64,000 nt of DNA, taken from assembly GCA_016647705.1 (NCBI GenBank), contig CM028330.1, positions 49,478,897 to 49,542,896 of the forward strand. Reading direction: 5' to 3'. The notes beneath the pieces are model-generated. The model ran no database searches. It saw nothing but the letters and a program-made list of their open reading frames with translations, and was not told the DNA's origin. Shown here one piece after another: positions 17,366 through 29,490 of this stretch (the first letter of the stretch is position 1; the number at the start of each line of letters is the position of its first letter). The DNA is from Eucommia ulmoides (taxonomy: Eukaryota; Streptophyta; Magnoliopsida; Garryales; Eucommiaceae). The translations under genes and the position numbers were made by a program.

Positions 17366-19140
17366 CTAAAGGCTGCAAACTAGGTTTTCTTGTTTACTTT
17401 TAATTTGCTAGGCGTTTTGATAAAATTAGGATGTTTTCATGTACTCACTTTTCCATCTCGTTAGTCTTTTGGATGAAAAGGGATTTTTGCTTTGTAATGG
17501 CTTTTAAATTTTAATAAATGCAATATTGTTTTATCTGAAATTGTGGTCTAATATTTGAATCTTACTCTTTCAGGTACCAAAAATTGTCTGCATATGTGGT
17601 ATGTGATGTGACTGAGCAAGGGTGCAGGTATACGATTTCAATACTTAGTTAAACCACAATCCATTAGGTATATAAACAAAGGAATATTATGTTCTGCCAA
17701 ACGATGGTGAGATCCAAAGGGTCTTTGACCAAATCTGACAGCAATTTCAGAGTATCGAAGGATTCAAAAGTCAAGATTGGCATCCATTGCCCTAGCAATG
17801 CTTTGATATATTGCTGCAAATTAACTAAGCTACATCCGGTGGTCTTTTAGTGATTTGATAAAATGGGATGTAAATATCCTGGTTTGCCTGCTATCGGACC
17901 CAATGGCAAAAAGAGAACACAATCATTCCAGGACAATAATCCCAATAAAGAAGCTCTCAAATGTTTCAAGAATGTCTCAATTCGCAAAGAAGGTCAAGTT
18001 CATTTTTAAGCTTGGCTTCCCCTGAACCATTATAAATTCGATCATCTATTTCAAAAAATAAAAATAAAAAAAAAAGGTAAAATAGTCAAACCACTGATCA
18101 AGCAAGAAACTCTAGTGCAAATGTGGAAAAGATTTGAAGAGAAAATAAAGGGGATAGATTGGTTTACTCAAGATTTTTGCTTCAAGCCAATTTGGTGGAT
18201 AGACGACGTTTCTTCGGATCTGAACTTGATAGATTTGAATGGAATCAGAATTTGTGAGAAAAACAATTGGGCATCGTTTGGAAATGTATTGGAACCTTAT
18301 TCTTCTACAATCCGACTCAAGATTTCACAGAAAATCATATCGAGTATTAAAGGTACTTATTTTAGTAATTTTTGACATTTGTCCATTTTTTTGAAGTAAA
18401 TCAATTTTACAGGACTTGAGAAAATATAGAGCATGCAGAAGTATTAGAACCCCAAGTATCGAAACACCTTGAAAATTGAAAAGACAAGAATCCAGTCGAG
18501 CAAGCAATCTCTTAAGTTTAAAAAAAAAAAAAAGGAAGAAGTCTCATCGAATCACCCTGAGGCATGTCAGGCCCTGAGTTGGAAAGAGAAACCTCTAAAT
18601 TTAAATGGAAGAATCTCTCGATATTGCTCCGATCCAAGAACCATCAGCCAAAGTGATTACGGCCGAAAGGGGGAACGGAATTGAGAGTCATCAAAGGTGA
18701 TAAGGTTTTCAGACTAAAATTTTGTTTTGCATGTGTTTTTCTAGTCCATTCACATGGATCTTAAAAAAGAACCGGAAGTATGGATTTCCCTATCACTAGG
18801 ACCTCTCATCTACCAGTCGACTCAAATTGAAAAATATTATTGCTGAAATTCAAAAAGATTTAAATGAGCATCCAGATATGCATTTTTTCCTAAAAGGGGC
18901 GTTTAGTGAACTATGTTAAACCTGATCATCAGTGTAACACTAAGGTATATAGGCAATCTGTAAAGGTGTGGTCATTCCAGTATCAGACCCACCCGTAGGC
19001 TGGGGTATAGTTTCTATCTTTTGCCCCTCATTAGCCCCAGCCCTGGGCTGGGGCACATTATATGGAATTTATCCATTTCTGTATCTAGGGAGTTTTTAAG
19101 CTCGGCTAGGGCACATTTTATATATTACCATTATTTCACA
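17366..19140 (+). mobile_element. Internal remnant of the Ogre-like element
   Basis: Scrambled internal sequence. An 86-codon frame at 18115-18375 is open but has no recognised domain. Around 18985-19120 the phrase CCTGGGCTGGGGCACAT and its relatives resemble the noncoding stretch found after pol in Ogre-like elements. No reverse transcriptase, RNase H or integrase motif was seen, so pol appears deleted. Confidence 0.5.
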
Positions 19141-19144
19141 CTTG

Positions 19145-20110
19145 TCTCCATGTGACGACTTTTTATTTTGCATTTAGACTCTCTGTAATGGCGTTTTATT
19201 TTCTGCCTCTCCATGATGGCATTTCATGTTGCATTCAGCCTCTCCGTGATGACTTTTTTTTATTGTCGTCTCTCTGTGACGACATTTCATGTTGCATTTG
19301 CCTCTCCATGATGGTTTTTTATTTTGCATTATACCTCCATGTGATGACTTTTTTTTCTGCATTATATCTTTCCATGATGACTTTTCATTTGCATTATACC
19401 TCTCAATGATGGCATTTCATTTTTCCATTATGTCTCTCTGTGATATTTTTTTCATTTGTATTATGCCTCTCCATGATGACATTTTATTTTTGTATTATAC
19501 CGCTTTGTGATGACTTTGTCATTTACATTTTATTTCTCCGTGATGGCATTTCATGTTGAATTATGACTCTCTGTGATTATTTTTTTTTTTGCCTCTCTGT
19601 GATGACATTTTATATTGCATTCAGTCTCTCCGTGATGATTTTTTATTCTTGCCTCTCCGTGATGGTATTTCATTTTGCATTATGTCTCTCTGTAATGACT
19701 TTTTTAATTTTTCATTTGCCTCTCCGTGATGGCTTTCCATTTTGTATTTTGTCTTTTCGTTATGACTTTTCATTTGCATTTTCTCTCTGTGATGGTCTTT
19801 CCTTTTGCATTGTGTCTCTTTGTGATAAGTTTTTCTTTTTGAATTACGCGCTTCCATGGTGGCTTTTCATTTTTGCATTTTGTCTCTTCATGATAACTTT
19901 TTATTTTTTCATTACGCCTCTCCGTGATGGCTTTTCATTTTGCATTCTGTCTCTCCGTGATGGCTCTTTCATTTTACATTTTACCTCTCTTTGATGGCTT
20001 TCGATTTTGTATTATACCTCTCCGTAATGACTTTTTCATTTTTTGCATTTGCCTCTCCTTTTATATTTTGTATTGTCTCTTCGTGAGTATCAATTTATTT
20101 TGCATTCTTT
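19145..20110 (+). repeat. Minisatellite in the 3' untranslated region of the Ogre-like element
   Basis: Around 25-30 diverged copies of a roughly 30-36-base unit with the core CCTCTCCGTGATGGCTTTTC followed by ATTTTGCATT. It ends about 280 bases before the 3' LTR. Tandem repeats at this place are a known habit of Ogre/Tat elements. The long open frames here (for example 19563-19994) come from the repeat period and are not genes. Confidence 0.85.
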
Positions 20111-20392
20111 CCTCGCACCGCCTAGGGCAAATGTAGAACTACGCGTGATCTGATTCTTAGCACTGTCGAAATATGTAGACAACACTTTTAGGGTTCGGTC
20201 ACAATTCATCGTTATTCTGATCCCATCATTTTCCATCACACCTTGAAAATGATCCATTTTTTAATTTTGCCTTTTTGTTATAAAATTTCAAAAAAAAAAA
20301 ATTTTTGAAAATCTAGAAAATGGGACGATCAAAATGACATGGTCTCCTATCTTTGTCAAACAAGTGAAACTAACATGACAAAAAGGAGCAGC

Positions 20393-21461
20393 TGTAGACA
20401 CTGTATTTTAACCGTCCCGCAAAAATTTATGTTTTATTTTATAGTTTACTTTATTTTATATTTTATTTTATTTTTAAAAAATACAAAAAATAGAGAAATA
20501 GAAAAATTAGAAAATAGAAAATGCAGGAAAAAAGAAAAAAAAAATTAGGAGAAAAAGAAAAAATAAAAAAGATCTTCCTCCTCTTAGTTTAGACACAAAA
20601 ATTTAAGAGAGAAATCATTTGGGGAGACAGATCAGAGAGAAACCCTTCGAGGAGATTTAAAAATTGAGAGGAACCACGCCTAGAAGAGTGTTTCTCAAAA
20701 CCCTTTCGAGAAGCCGTTTGCGACAGAGAAAAGACTTGAGCATCGAAATTCTAGGCCTAAAACATGTGTGTTTTCATTTATCTTTAATTTTTCAGCTTAT
20801 TTTATTTTCTTCGCAATTTATATTCCTACAAGATTTATTTCTTTTAGTTGTCCAATGACTCGATGAAAAACGTCAGGATGAGGTTCTCCATTATCAATCT
20901 GGACTTTTGAGCCTTTAAATGAGGACACCCACATCTCGCTGTATTTTAAAAAAAAAATTATTTGTTTGCAATTATATAGAAAAAACTAAAAAAATAAGTC
21001 ACCCAATAATGCGATGAAAACGCCGGGATGAATTTCTCGTGTTTAAACTTAACCTCCAGTGTTGAGTGAAGAATGTTTTCATTCTTTATTTTTTCTGTTT
21101 ATTTATTTTATTTTTGTTGTAAAAAACCCTAACAATAAAAAATATAAAAATCCAAAAAATAATAAAATCTTAGTTTATGAGAATTAATCCTTACAAACCT
21201 TAGGATGAATCTGACGATTTGATAAATCATGAGAAAGTTTTTCATGACCCCATTTCAATTCCCCAAGTAGAGTGGAATTTATAAACGTTCAGTTTTAATA
21301 AGTCTCTTCTCTCGGTAAATTTTTTCGTAGAATTCCGCTTAAGTTCTGGAAAGATCAAGTTTTACAAACTTTATTTCTACGATCCTTCCTCAATTCTCAT
21401 ATCCATAAAATTTGAGGGAATTTTAAATCAGGATATCTTTAAATTAATTGGGCAAACTTAA
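20393..21461 (+). repeat. 3' LTR of the Ogre-like element, left part
   Basis: Starts TGTAGACACTGTATTTTAAC after a weak polypurine stretch (AAAAAGGAGCAGC, 20380-20392). It follows the 5' LTR closely but lacks about 170 bases that include the TATA box. It is broken after GGGCAAACTTAA by the nested element; its last five bases CTTAA (21457-21461) are the left target duplication of that element. Confidence 0.85.
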
Positions 21462-21807
21462 TGTAATACCCCGAAAATCTAAATTTTTGAAAAATTATTA
21501 TTTTACGTAAGTCTAATATTTTTGAAAAACGGTTTTGTGAATTTGCGATACAAATATAGATTTGATAATTTTTGAAATTTAATATTAAATTTATATTTTT
21601 GAAAAATATTATTATATACAAGTTTGATATTTTTGGGATTGTTTCATAAATTTCTGGTATAAATAATATTTGAAATTTTTTTAGGTTAAGTGTTAATTTT
21701 AAATTGACTTTTAATTGTTTTGAGACTATTATATTATTTAAAATTTACTTTTAAGAGTTTTGGGATATAATTAATATTTTTTTTATTTTAAGAGGAACTT
21801 AAATGTA

Positions 21808-21864
<57 letters not shown>

Positions 21865-23074
21865 AAAATTAATGTGTTATCTTCATATTAAGAAGACAGC
21901 ACAATTAACTTAACATATATACATTATATATGCTTGGCACGTTTCATGATAATAATAATAATAAGAAGAAGAAGAAGAATGAATCAACAATAATCAGAGG
22001 AGCAGACGAAAGAATTCTGAACAAAAACCAAACAAACATATTAAGCAAACAAAAAGGGATTTTGAATGTTTTCTTTAGCGAAAATAGAAATTTTGGTCCG
22101 GATTTTGGTTTCAGATTTCAGGTAGAATTTCTAACTCTTCTAATATTTATATTTAATTTATTTATTGAGTGATTTACGTTATTATTGTCGGTGAATTTAT
22201 CGTTGTTAGTTCGTATGAAATAATTATGATTATGTGAAAATCATGTCAAAGTGTTTTATTTGTCGTGATAATTAAATGCACGTATTAAAAGAGTTGGAGT
22301 TTTATTGAGCGTTGACTTACAACCCCACAGTTTTAATTGTAGGGCCGGAGAGAGCGAAATGGAGACAGTGATTATATAAGAAATTCTATTTGTAATAATT
22401 GTAGTTAATATTTACCGTTGTAAAATTGACTCGATATAATAATAATATTATATCCATTAATTGGGTACATAATAATCGTCAAAATTCCTTGATTATTTGT
22501 TATCACCAGGTAGTAATAAGAGATCCTGTGTTTTTTATTATTAGATTGTTATATAACCTAATAATCGCCATTAATTTATAGTATAATAATTTAATATTAT
22601 TTAATCTTCAATCTAATTCTCAAAATTAATGATTATTCACGAATAGTATTATTTTCAAAACTAACGCGATAAATTAAATATAATTATTGTCGTCGTATTG
22701 TAAACTTTAAACCAATAATTATAATTGTCGCCGTAATTGTATATTAAATTACAAATTTAAACTTTATTATTAAATTATATTTATATTTAATTGATTATTT
22801 ATCATAGTAAAATTCATTCGAAAATTCGATAATTAGAATTATCGCCGTAGTTGGTAAAATCTCTCAATTTTTTTGTGGGACAGTGATTCAATTCGATATT
22901 TGTGATTGTTGCCATTGTTTGTAAAAAAATTTGGATTAATTCAAAATAAATTATTAGTTATTCGGTTGTATTTAAAAACTAATTATTATACTTATTAGTT
23001 ACCATTGTAAAATCGACAACAAAAATTATTGTCGTTGTTTGTAAAATTTATTCAATTGTATGGAATAAAAATAT
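21462..23074 (+). repeat. 5' LTR of element B, 3' end missing
   Basis: Aligns with 25804-29412 (minus the Copia insert) up to AATAAAAATATT, then departs: the last 80 or so bases found in the other LTR, ending GGGCCGTTACA, are absent and no primer site follows. A TA microsatellite (about 21812-21860) expanded in this copy is only a few repeats long in the other. Confidence 0.8.
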
Positions 23075-25803
23075 TAAAATTAGAGGGAACTAGGAGCCAT
23101 ATAGATAGATATTTGTCTTGTCGGATACAATTGATACAATGGGCTATCATTGACTTAGTCATACCTCACTGGTATAAAGTATTTTGCGCGCACACAAACA
23201 CATAATTATCTATTTTTACCAACCTTAGAAGATGCCCATATTCTGTTAAACATTACTTATATTTCCTAGCACTGGCATGTCTGGTTGATACTGACTTGAA
23301 AAGTTAAATTCCTTTTAAATGTGTGGGAGTGCGCATCCCCTTGTCTTATTTCTTTTGCCAATTATCATTTTTCTGGTTTTCCTTGACATTGTATGCAACC
23401 ACCTTTAGATTTAATTCAGCCGATGCCACTCAAAAATAGCTTTTGTTTATAACAAAAAATGAAGCCAAAGTTCCTTGTTCAATCTATCTATCTGCATCGA
23501 AGTGGTATTTCACTATTTTTTAAAAAAAGTGTTTTGGTGGTTTTTGTGTGCATTTGTTTTATAATGTTGGGCTTGTTTACTTGTCATTTAGGTTGCAGTT
23601 CCGTTGTTAAAAAAAAAATAGTTTCCTTTTTAAATTTGTTTGTAAGCATGCATGTGCAAAAAGATGGTATCCAATCTCTTATATTTTCATTGGAAAAAGT
23701 ATAACGGTCCCCATTTGCATGCATGGACGTCCCTCATGTTTTTTTTGGGGGGTGATTTGACACTTTGCACCCATGGGTTGTTACCGTTATTTCACTTTGG
23801 TCCCTACAAGTTTCAAATTGAACATATTAACATCTTAAGTGACGTTTTATAAATGTAATTTGCCAATAGTAAGTTAAATAAGTCTGAATGAGTGTCGTGT
23901 TAGCCGTGGACCACCGGAATTATCGTTGAATTAAAAATATTAAATTAAAAGTGTTTACTATCTTTTATATAAATTATCAAATTATATTTTCGTATTAAAT
24001 TGTGGGGGAAAAAAAGTGTTGATGGAAATTAACCGTTTTACGATGATTAATGAATCAAGTAAAATTTTAAAAGGTGAAAAATAATTTTATTATCCTGCTA
24101 TGTTATAGTTGTCTTCTCATCAAAAGAGTCAGTTCTGCGAGATATGGATATTTGTTGTAACCTGTCAGGCAAATCCTGCAAGATAGATATATTATATATG
24201 TTATATCTTTATTATTATCTGTCAGGTAAGTCTTGTAGGGTAGATATATTATATATGTTATTACCTATCAACCAAATCCCGTAGGGTAGATATATTATAT
24301 ATGTTGTTACCTGTCAGGCAAGTCCCGCAGAGTAGATATATTATATATATTGTTACCTATCAGGCAAGTCCTGCAGGGTGAATATATTATATATGTTGTT
24401 ATATGTAAGGCAAGTCCTACAGGATGGATATGATAACTCCCAATCATGAGGTAAAACGATCATATGATTGGCAAGGAAGTATGTTATTTTATTATATACA
24501 AATGAGTTGACCAATTGATTTCAATTCGATTGTTCTGTTACGATGATATATTGTTGGGGTTTGGATACTGCCTAGTGTGACTATATTTTACTAAAAAGTG
24601 AATTTTGATTAAAAAAAATACTTAATTCATAAAATACTTTTATACTACGAAGACAATACACCGATAAAAATAATTCGGATAGATATTGGTCCATTACTAA
24701 CGATTAGTAGAGGCGGAGCGTGAGGTCATTATGAGACTAGTGGGAGCCAATTGTTACTTGAAAATGTTAATTTGAATTTTTTAAAACTTAATTGGGATTG
24801 TAGAAATGTGATTGGGAACTTTATGTAACATTTTTGTTTATATAGTTTACGTGAGTATTGAATTCAGTATTGAACTTGTTATGTTACGTGACTTTGGGGA
24901 CGTAATTATGTGATTCGAGATGTATTTACGAGACTGACACATATTTATGTGATTCATATGTATTCATGTGTTTCAATACATATTTGTGTAGTGAAGAAGT
25001 GTTTATGTAATTTGATACGTATTTATATGGTTCGGTAGTATTTATGTGTTTTGAGGGGGTATTTATATGATTCTGACGTATTTAGGTGTTTTGAGATGTA
25101 TTTATGTGCTTGAAAAATATTTATGTATTTTTTACGTATTGCGAAAAAATTTATTACTTGAAATTGAAATTGTTTAATTTTATGAAAAAGTTTACGGAAT
25201 TATTGGAAGTTTAATGTGAATATTGGAGGTAGTCATTTTTAGTCTCACGGGATAGTCCATTAAGAATTTAGGCTATCTATGGGCTATACTATTGGTTGCC
25301 AATATGTTGGCTTGAAATGTCAGACGGAATTGGTAAATGCTGGTTAAGGGATATGACAATGGACTTGAAAAGTCATGCTAAGTGAGAAATTATTAAGGTC
25401 GTAGACCAGTTAGAACAAAGATAGACCCAATCCAGTGAGATTACCGTGATATTTTAAAGATATATTGTTATTTATTGCTATTTTTATCAGAGTAGCGCAG
25501 CGGAAGCGTTTAGAAATATAAGAATCTTTGGCAATTGATTATCTGTGCTAGGTGTTACAGACCAAAGTGCACCATGTCCGTAAATTGTTGGATATAATAT
25601 GGGCCACTGCGAATGCAGATATAGCGATGAGTGAAATAAATTTTGACAGTTGTGAATTATGAGTAACTTTCGGTTATGGGGCATTACATAGAGAACCATT
25701 GATCTAGAATCAAGTATGACTAACATGACCATGCGGTGCGATTCGTAATTATTATTGTTTTGAAATAAATTTCGATGATGAAATTTATTTAAGAGGGGTA
25801 GAT
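23075..25803 (+). mobile_element. Internal region of element B, noncoding
   Basis: No gag or pol motif. It holds a 46-bp tandem repeat (24160-24434), a block that resembles the inside of the solo LTR at 35426-38250, a degenerate array of about 24-base units around GTATTTATGTG (24905-25130), and a polypurine tract AAGAGGGGTA (25791-25800) just before the 3' LTR. Confidence 0.6.
24160..24434 (+). repeat. 46-bp tandem repeat in element B
   Basis: Six units with the pattern CCTGTCAGGCAAGTCCTGCA, then GGGTAGATATATTATATATG and TTGTTA. Units are 80-95% alike by eye. It ends at a block reading CTCCCAATCATGAGGTAAAA that recurs in diverged form at about 37637 in the unrelated-looking solo LTR. Confidence 0.8.
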
Positions 25804-28800
25804 TGTAATACCCCGAAAATGTATATTTTTGAAAAATTATTACTTTACGTAAGTTTAATATTTTCGAAGGACGATTTTGTGAATTTGCTATACAAATACA
25901 GATTTGATAATTTTTGAAATTTAATGTTAAATTTATATTTTTGGAAAATATTATTTTATATAAGTTTTATATTTTGGAATTGATTCATAAATTTTTAGTA
26001 TAAATAATATTTGAAAATTTTTGGGGTTAAGTGTTAATTTTAAATTGACTTTTAATTGTTTGGGACTATTGTGTTATTTAAAATTTACTTTTAAGAGTTT
26101 TGAGATATAATTAATATTTTCTTTATTTTAAGGGGGACTTAAATATAAATAATATATATATGTAAAAATTAATGTGTTGCCTTCATATTAAGAAAACAAT
26201 ACAATTAACTTAACATATATACATTATATATGCTTGACACGTTTCATAATAATAATAATAAGAATAAGAATAATAATAAGAATAAGAATGAATCAACAAT
26301 AATCAGAGGAGCAGGCGAAAGAATTCTGAACAAAAACAAAACAAACATATTAAGCAAAGAAAATGGGATTTTGAATGTTTTCTTCAGTGAAAATAGAAAT
26401 TCTAGTTCGGATTTTGGTTTCGGATTTCAGGTAGAACTTCTAACTCTTATAATATTTGTATTTAATCTGTCTATTGAGTAATTTACGTTATTATTGTCTG
26501 TGAATTTATCATTGTTAGTACGCATGAAATAATTATGATTATATAAAAATTATGTAAAAATCATGTCAATGGGGTTTATTTGTTGTGATAATTAAATGCA
26601 CGTATTAGAAATGTTAGAGTTCTACTGAGCGTTGGCTCACACCCACAGTTTTGATTGTAAGACCGGAGAGAACGAAACGGCGACAGTGATTATATAAGAA
26701 ATTTTATTTGTAATAATTTTAGTTAATATTTACCGTTGTAAAATTGACTTGATATAATAATATTATATCTGTTGATTTTAAGATTTTGATAAACAATTAA
26801 ATATTGATGACTTGGTGGAACTAATGTTTAATTGAATATTTTAGTGATTTAAAATTCTAGTAATGAAGACGTCAACTTAAATGGATACCAAATGAAGATG
26901 TCAAGATGATGAAGAAGAATTAAGAGTTTGAAGAAATTAGGGAAAACAATTCAAGTAAATCTTAACTCTTAATATCCCATTTAAGAACACACACATGGCA
27001 CAAAATGTATTTTGTCTTTTATGTGTGTTTTGATTTAGTTAAATTATTTGCTCCTATGTGAATTGAGAAGAAATAATTTTGAATGACTAAAATGAAATAT
27101 AAGAATATTATTGAAGCCAATTTAGAGAAGAAAATGTATTAAAATAAATTGGAGAGATATATTCAGCAAAGAGGAGTTAACTGATAAGTTGACTGATGGA
27201 TATAAGACAAATATGTTGAATTGATAAGTCGACCAATGAAAAGAAAGTGAAGTCTCTGAATCTACCAGTCGACTGATAAGTCGACCGATGAACGTCCTTG
27301 GCTACATTCTGAATTGGGCAGTCGACTGACCAGTCGACCGATGGAGCTGTTTCAGGTTCTTGTGCATTCCGAAATCATATCCAAAAGTAGTCATTTTTTA
27401 TTAGGATTTGAGAGATATTTAAAAGATATTCTCTATATTTAAGATATGGTTCATATACTAATTAAATCCTTTCAATATGGTTCATTAAATATTAATGTTT
27501 CTCAATTTGATAATTAAAATGGATTCTACACTTATTTATTTTGATTGAGAAATATTTTGGGGATTTAATTGAGAATTTTAAAAGTTGTTATTAAATGAAA
27601 TTGAACCTAAATGAAGTTCTTATGTTATAAGGGGTTTATAAAAGTATTTTTATTGTTATGACACTTATAAACTAGCCGTTAGGAGGCTGATTACATATGT
27701 CTTTATATAGACCTGCTAATTTTCTAAGGATTGCTAATCATTCTAAGAGAGATAATCACTTTATATCATTTTGAGAGAGTTTTTATAAGAGTTATCATTC
27801 TAAGTCATTGTGAGTTATTCTAAGAGTAATTCTGATAATCAACTACGATCAATTTTTCTTAATATTGGAATTGAAGCTACATTGTTCTAATCATTAATAT
27901 TGTGGATTCCGGGTGAGATCTTTCCATACTGATTATTGCTTGTTTATTATTTTATATTTGAAAATTGATCTTAGAAATTATTTCTGATTTTTGAAGAAAA
28001 TATTTTTACAAACAATTTCTTGAATCCGATTACGTGCTCCAATTTGCTACCCATATCTTGTTAAAATCAGATTTTTGTATCTCACGTATTTCTATCACTA
28101 GTTGAGATATTGATTGAGTTATTATTTATCTGGGGTGGTAGAAGCTCCGAGTGAGATTTACTTCTTATCAATTTTTGTATTGGTGAGTTGTGACGGGTTA
28201 AATACCATTGGGGGTGTTTAATTAAGGGTAGCAGGGTTTTAATCTCTTCCTATAAAGAGATTAAGATAGTGATTCTTCTTGGATAAGAATTGCATTTTTG
28301 TTTTGAGTAATTTTGTAACGGTTCAATCCTTACCAGGTAAAAGTATATTTGGAGGTTGTGATTCTTGAGCCTTGTGTTAAAAAGAATTATGTTATTCTTT
28401 AACCTGTAAAAAGTAGAGGTTATCCATTAACCTGAGAAAATGAAATTGTAAAGGTTGATTCTGAGCCTGTAAAAGAATTGGTGTGTGGGTTTGGTTCCTA
28501 CCTTTAAAGGGATTTTGAAAATTAGTGGGTGCAAATCTCCATGGGGCTCGGAAAACTAGACTAGCCAAAAGTAACTTGGTAAACCAGGATATATCTTGGT
28601 GTGCTGCAATATTTACTTTGCTATTTTTGCTATTTGAGTGTGCACTTAGATTGATAATATTATTCCGATGTATTATAAAGATAATAATTAATTTAGGAAT
28701 AAAATTAATTATTTGATTTATCAAGTTTTATTCTAATATATTTTTTAATTACCCAATTCACCTCCCCTCTTGGGTATTCTACTGGGTCAACAATATCCAT

Positions 28801-29490
28801 CAATTGGGTACATAATAATCGTAAAAATTACTTGATTATTAGTTATCACCAGGTAGTAATAAGAGATCCTGTGTTTTTTATTATTAGATTGTTATATAAC
28901 CTAATAATCGCCATTAATTTATGGTATAATAATTTAATATTATTTAATCTTCAATCTAATTCTCAAAATTAACGATTATTCACAAATAGTATTATTTTCA
29001 AAACTGACGTGATAAATTGAATATAATTATTGTCGTTGTATAGTAAAATTTAAACCGATAATTATAATTGTTGCCGTAATTATATATTAAATTATAAATT
29101 TAAACCTTAATATTAAATTATATTTATATTTAATTGATTATTTATCGCAGTAAAATTCATTCGAAAATTCGATAATTAGAATTATCACCGTAGTTGGTAA
29201 AATCTCTCAAATTTTATGTGGGATAGTGATTCAATTCGATATTTGTGATTGTCGCCATTGTTTGTAAAATTTCTCGAATTAATTTGAAATAAATTATTGG
29301 TTATTTGGTTGTATTTAAAAACTAATTATTATACTTATTAGTTACCGTTGTAAAATCGACAACAAAAATTATTGTCGTTGTTTGTAAAATTTATCCGATT
29401 GTATGAAATAAAAATATTGGTGATTCGATTTCAGTTAAATTCTCCAATAGGAGAAACCGAGTGACGGCCCTTGGAAACCGGGCCGTTACA
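25804..29490 (+). repeat. 3' LTR of element B, split by a Copia solo LTR
   Basis: Begins TGTAATACCCCGAAAATG and ends GGGCCGTTACA. Without the 2028 inserted bases it is about 1.66 kb. It keeps the terminal block lost from the 5' LTR. Confidence 0.85.
26770..28792 (+). mobile_element. Copia-type solo LTR nested in element B
   Basis: 2023 bases beginning TGTTGATTTTAAG and ending ACTGGGTCAACA (TGTTGA...TCAACA ends typical of Ty1/Copia), with perfect ATATC duplications at 26765-26769 and 28793-28797. Excision restores TTATATCCATYAATTGGG, as seen in the intact LTR near 22449. It contains no coding region and only one LTR. Inside are repeated imperfect GTCGAC words (CAGTCGACTGATAAGTCGAC, about 27262 and 27321). 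The block CCCAATTCACCTCCCCTCTT near the end is common in plant Copia LTRs. Confidence 0.9.

Larger units (their letters stand above)
21462..29490 (+). mobile_element. Nested LTR retrotransposon B inside the 3' LTR of the Ogre-like element
   Basis: Begins TGTAATACCCCGAAAATC and ends GGGCCGTTACA, with perfect CTTAA duplications at 21457-21461 and 29491-29495. Removing it restores an unbroken LTR (GGGCAAACTTAAAATAGACG, as at 13881). It has two LTRs (21462-about 23074 and 25804-29490) and 2.7 kb of internal sequence with no recognisable protein, so it is non-autonomous or decayed. The superfamily is uncertain; Ty3/Gypsy is likely from the TGTAAYACCCCG ends. Confidence 0.9.

Noticed and set aside
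19152..20136. Several overlapping open frames on both strands with repeated CLSVMTF-like or HHGEA-like phrases
   Set aside because: They follow the period of the minisatellite and shift frame from unit to unit. No known protein resembles them.
24160..24434. Regular repeats considered as a CRISPR-like array
   Set aside because: The whole 46-bp unit is repeated with no variable spacers, in a plant retroelement; it is a plain tandem repeat.
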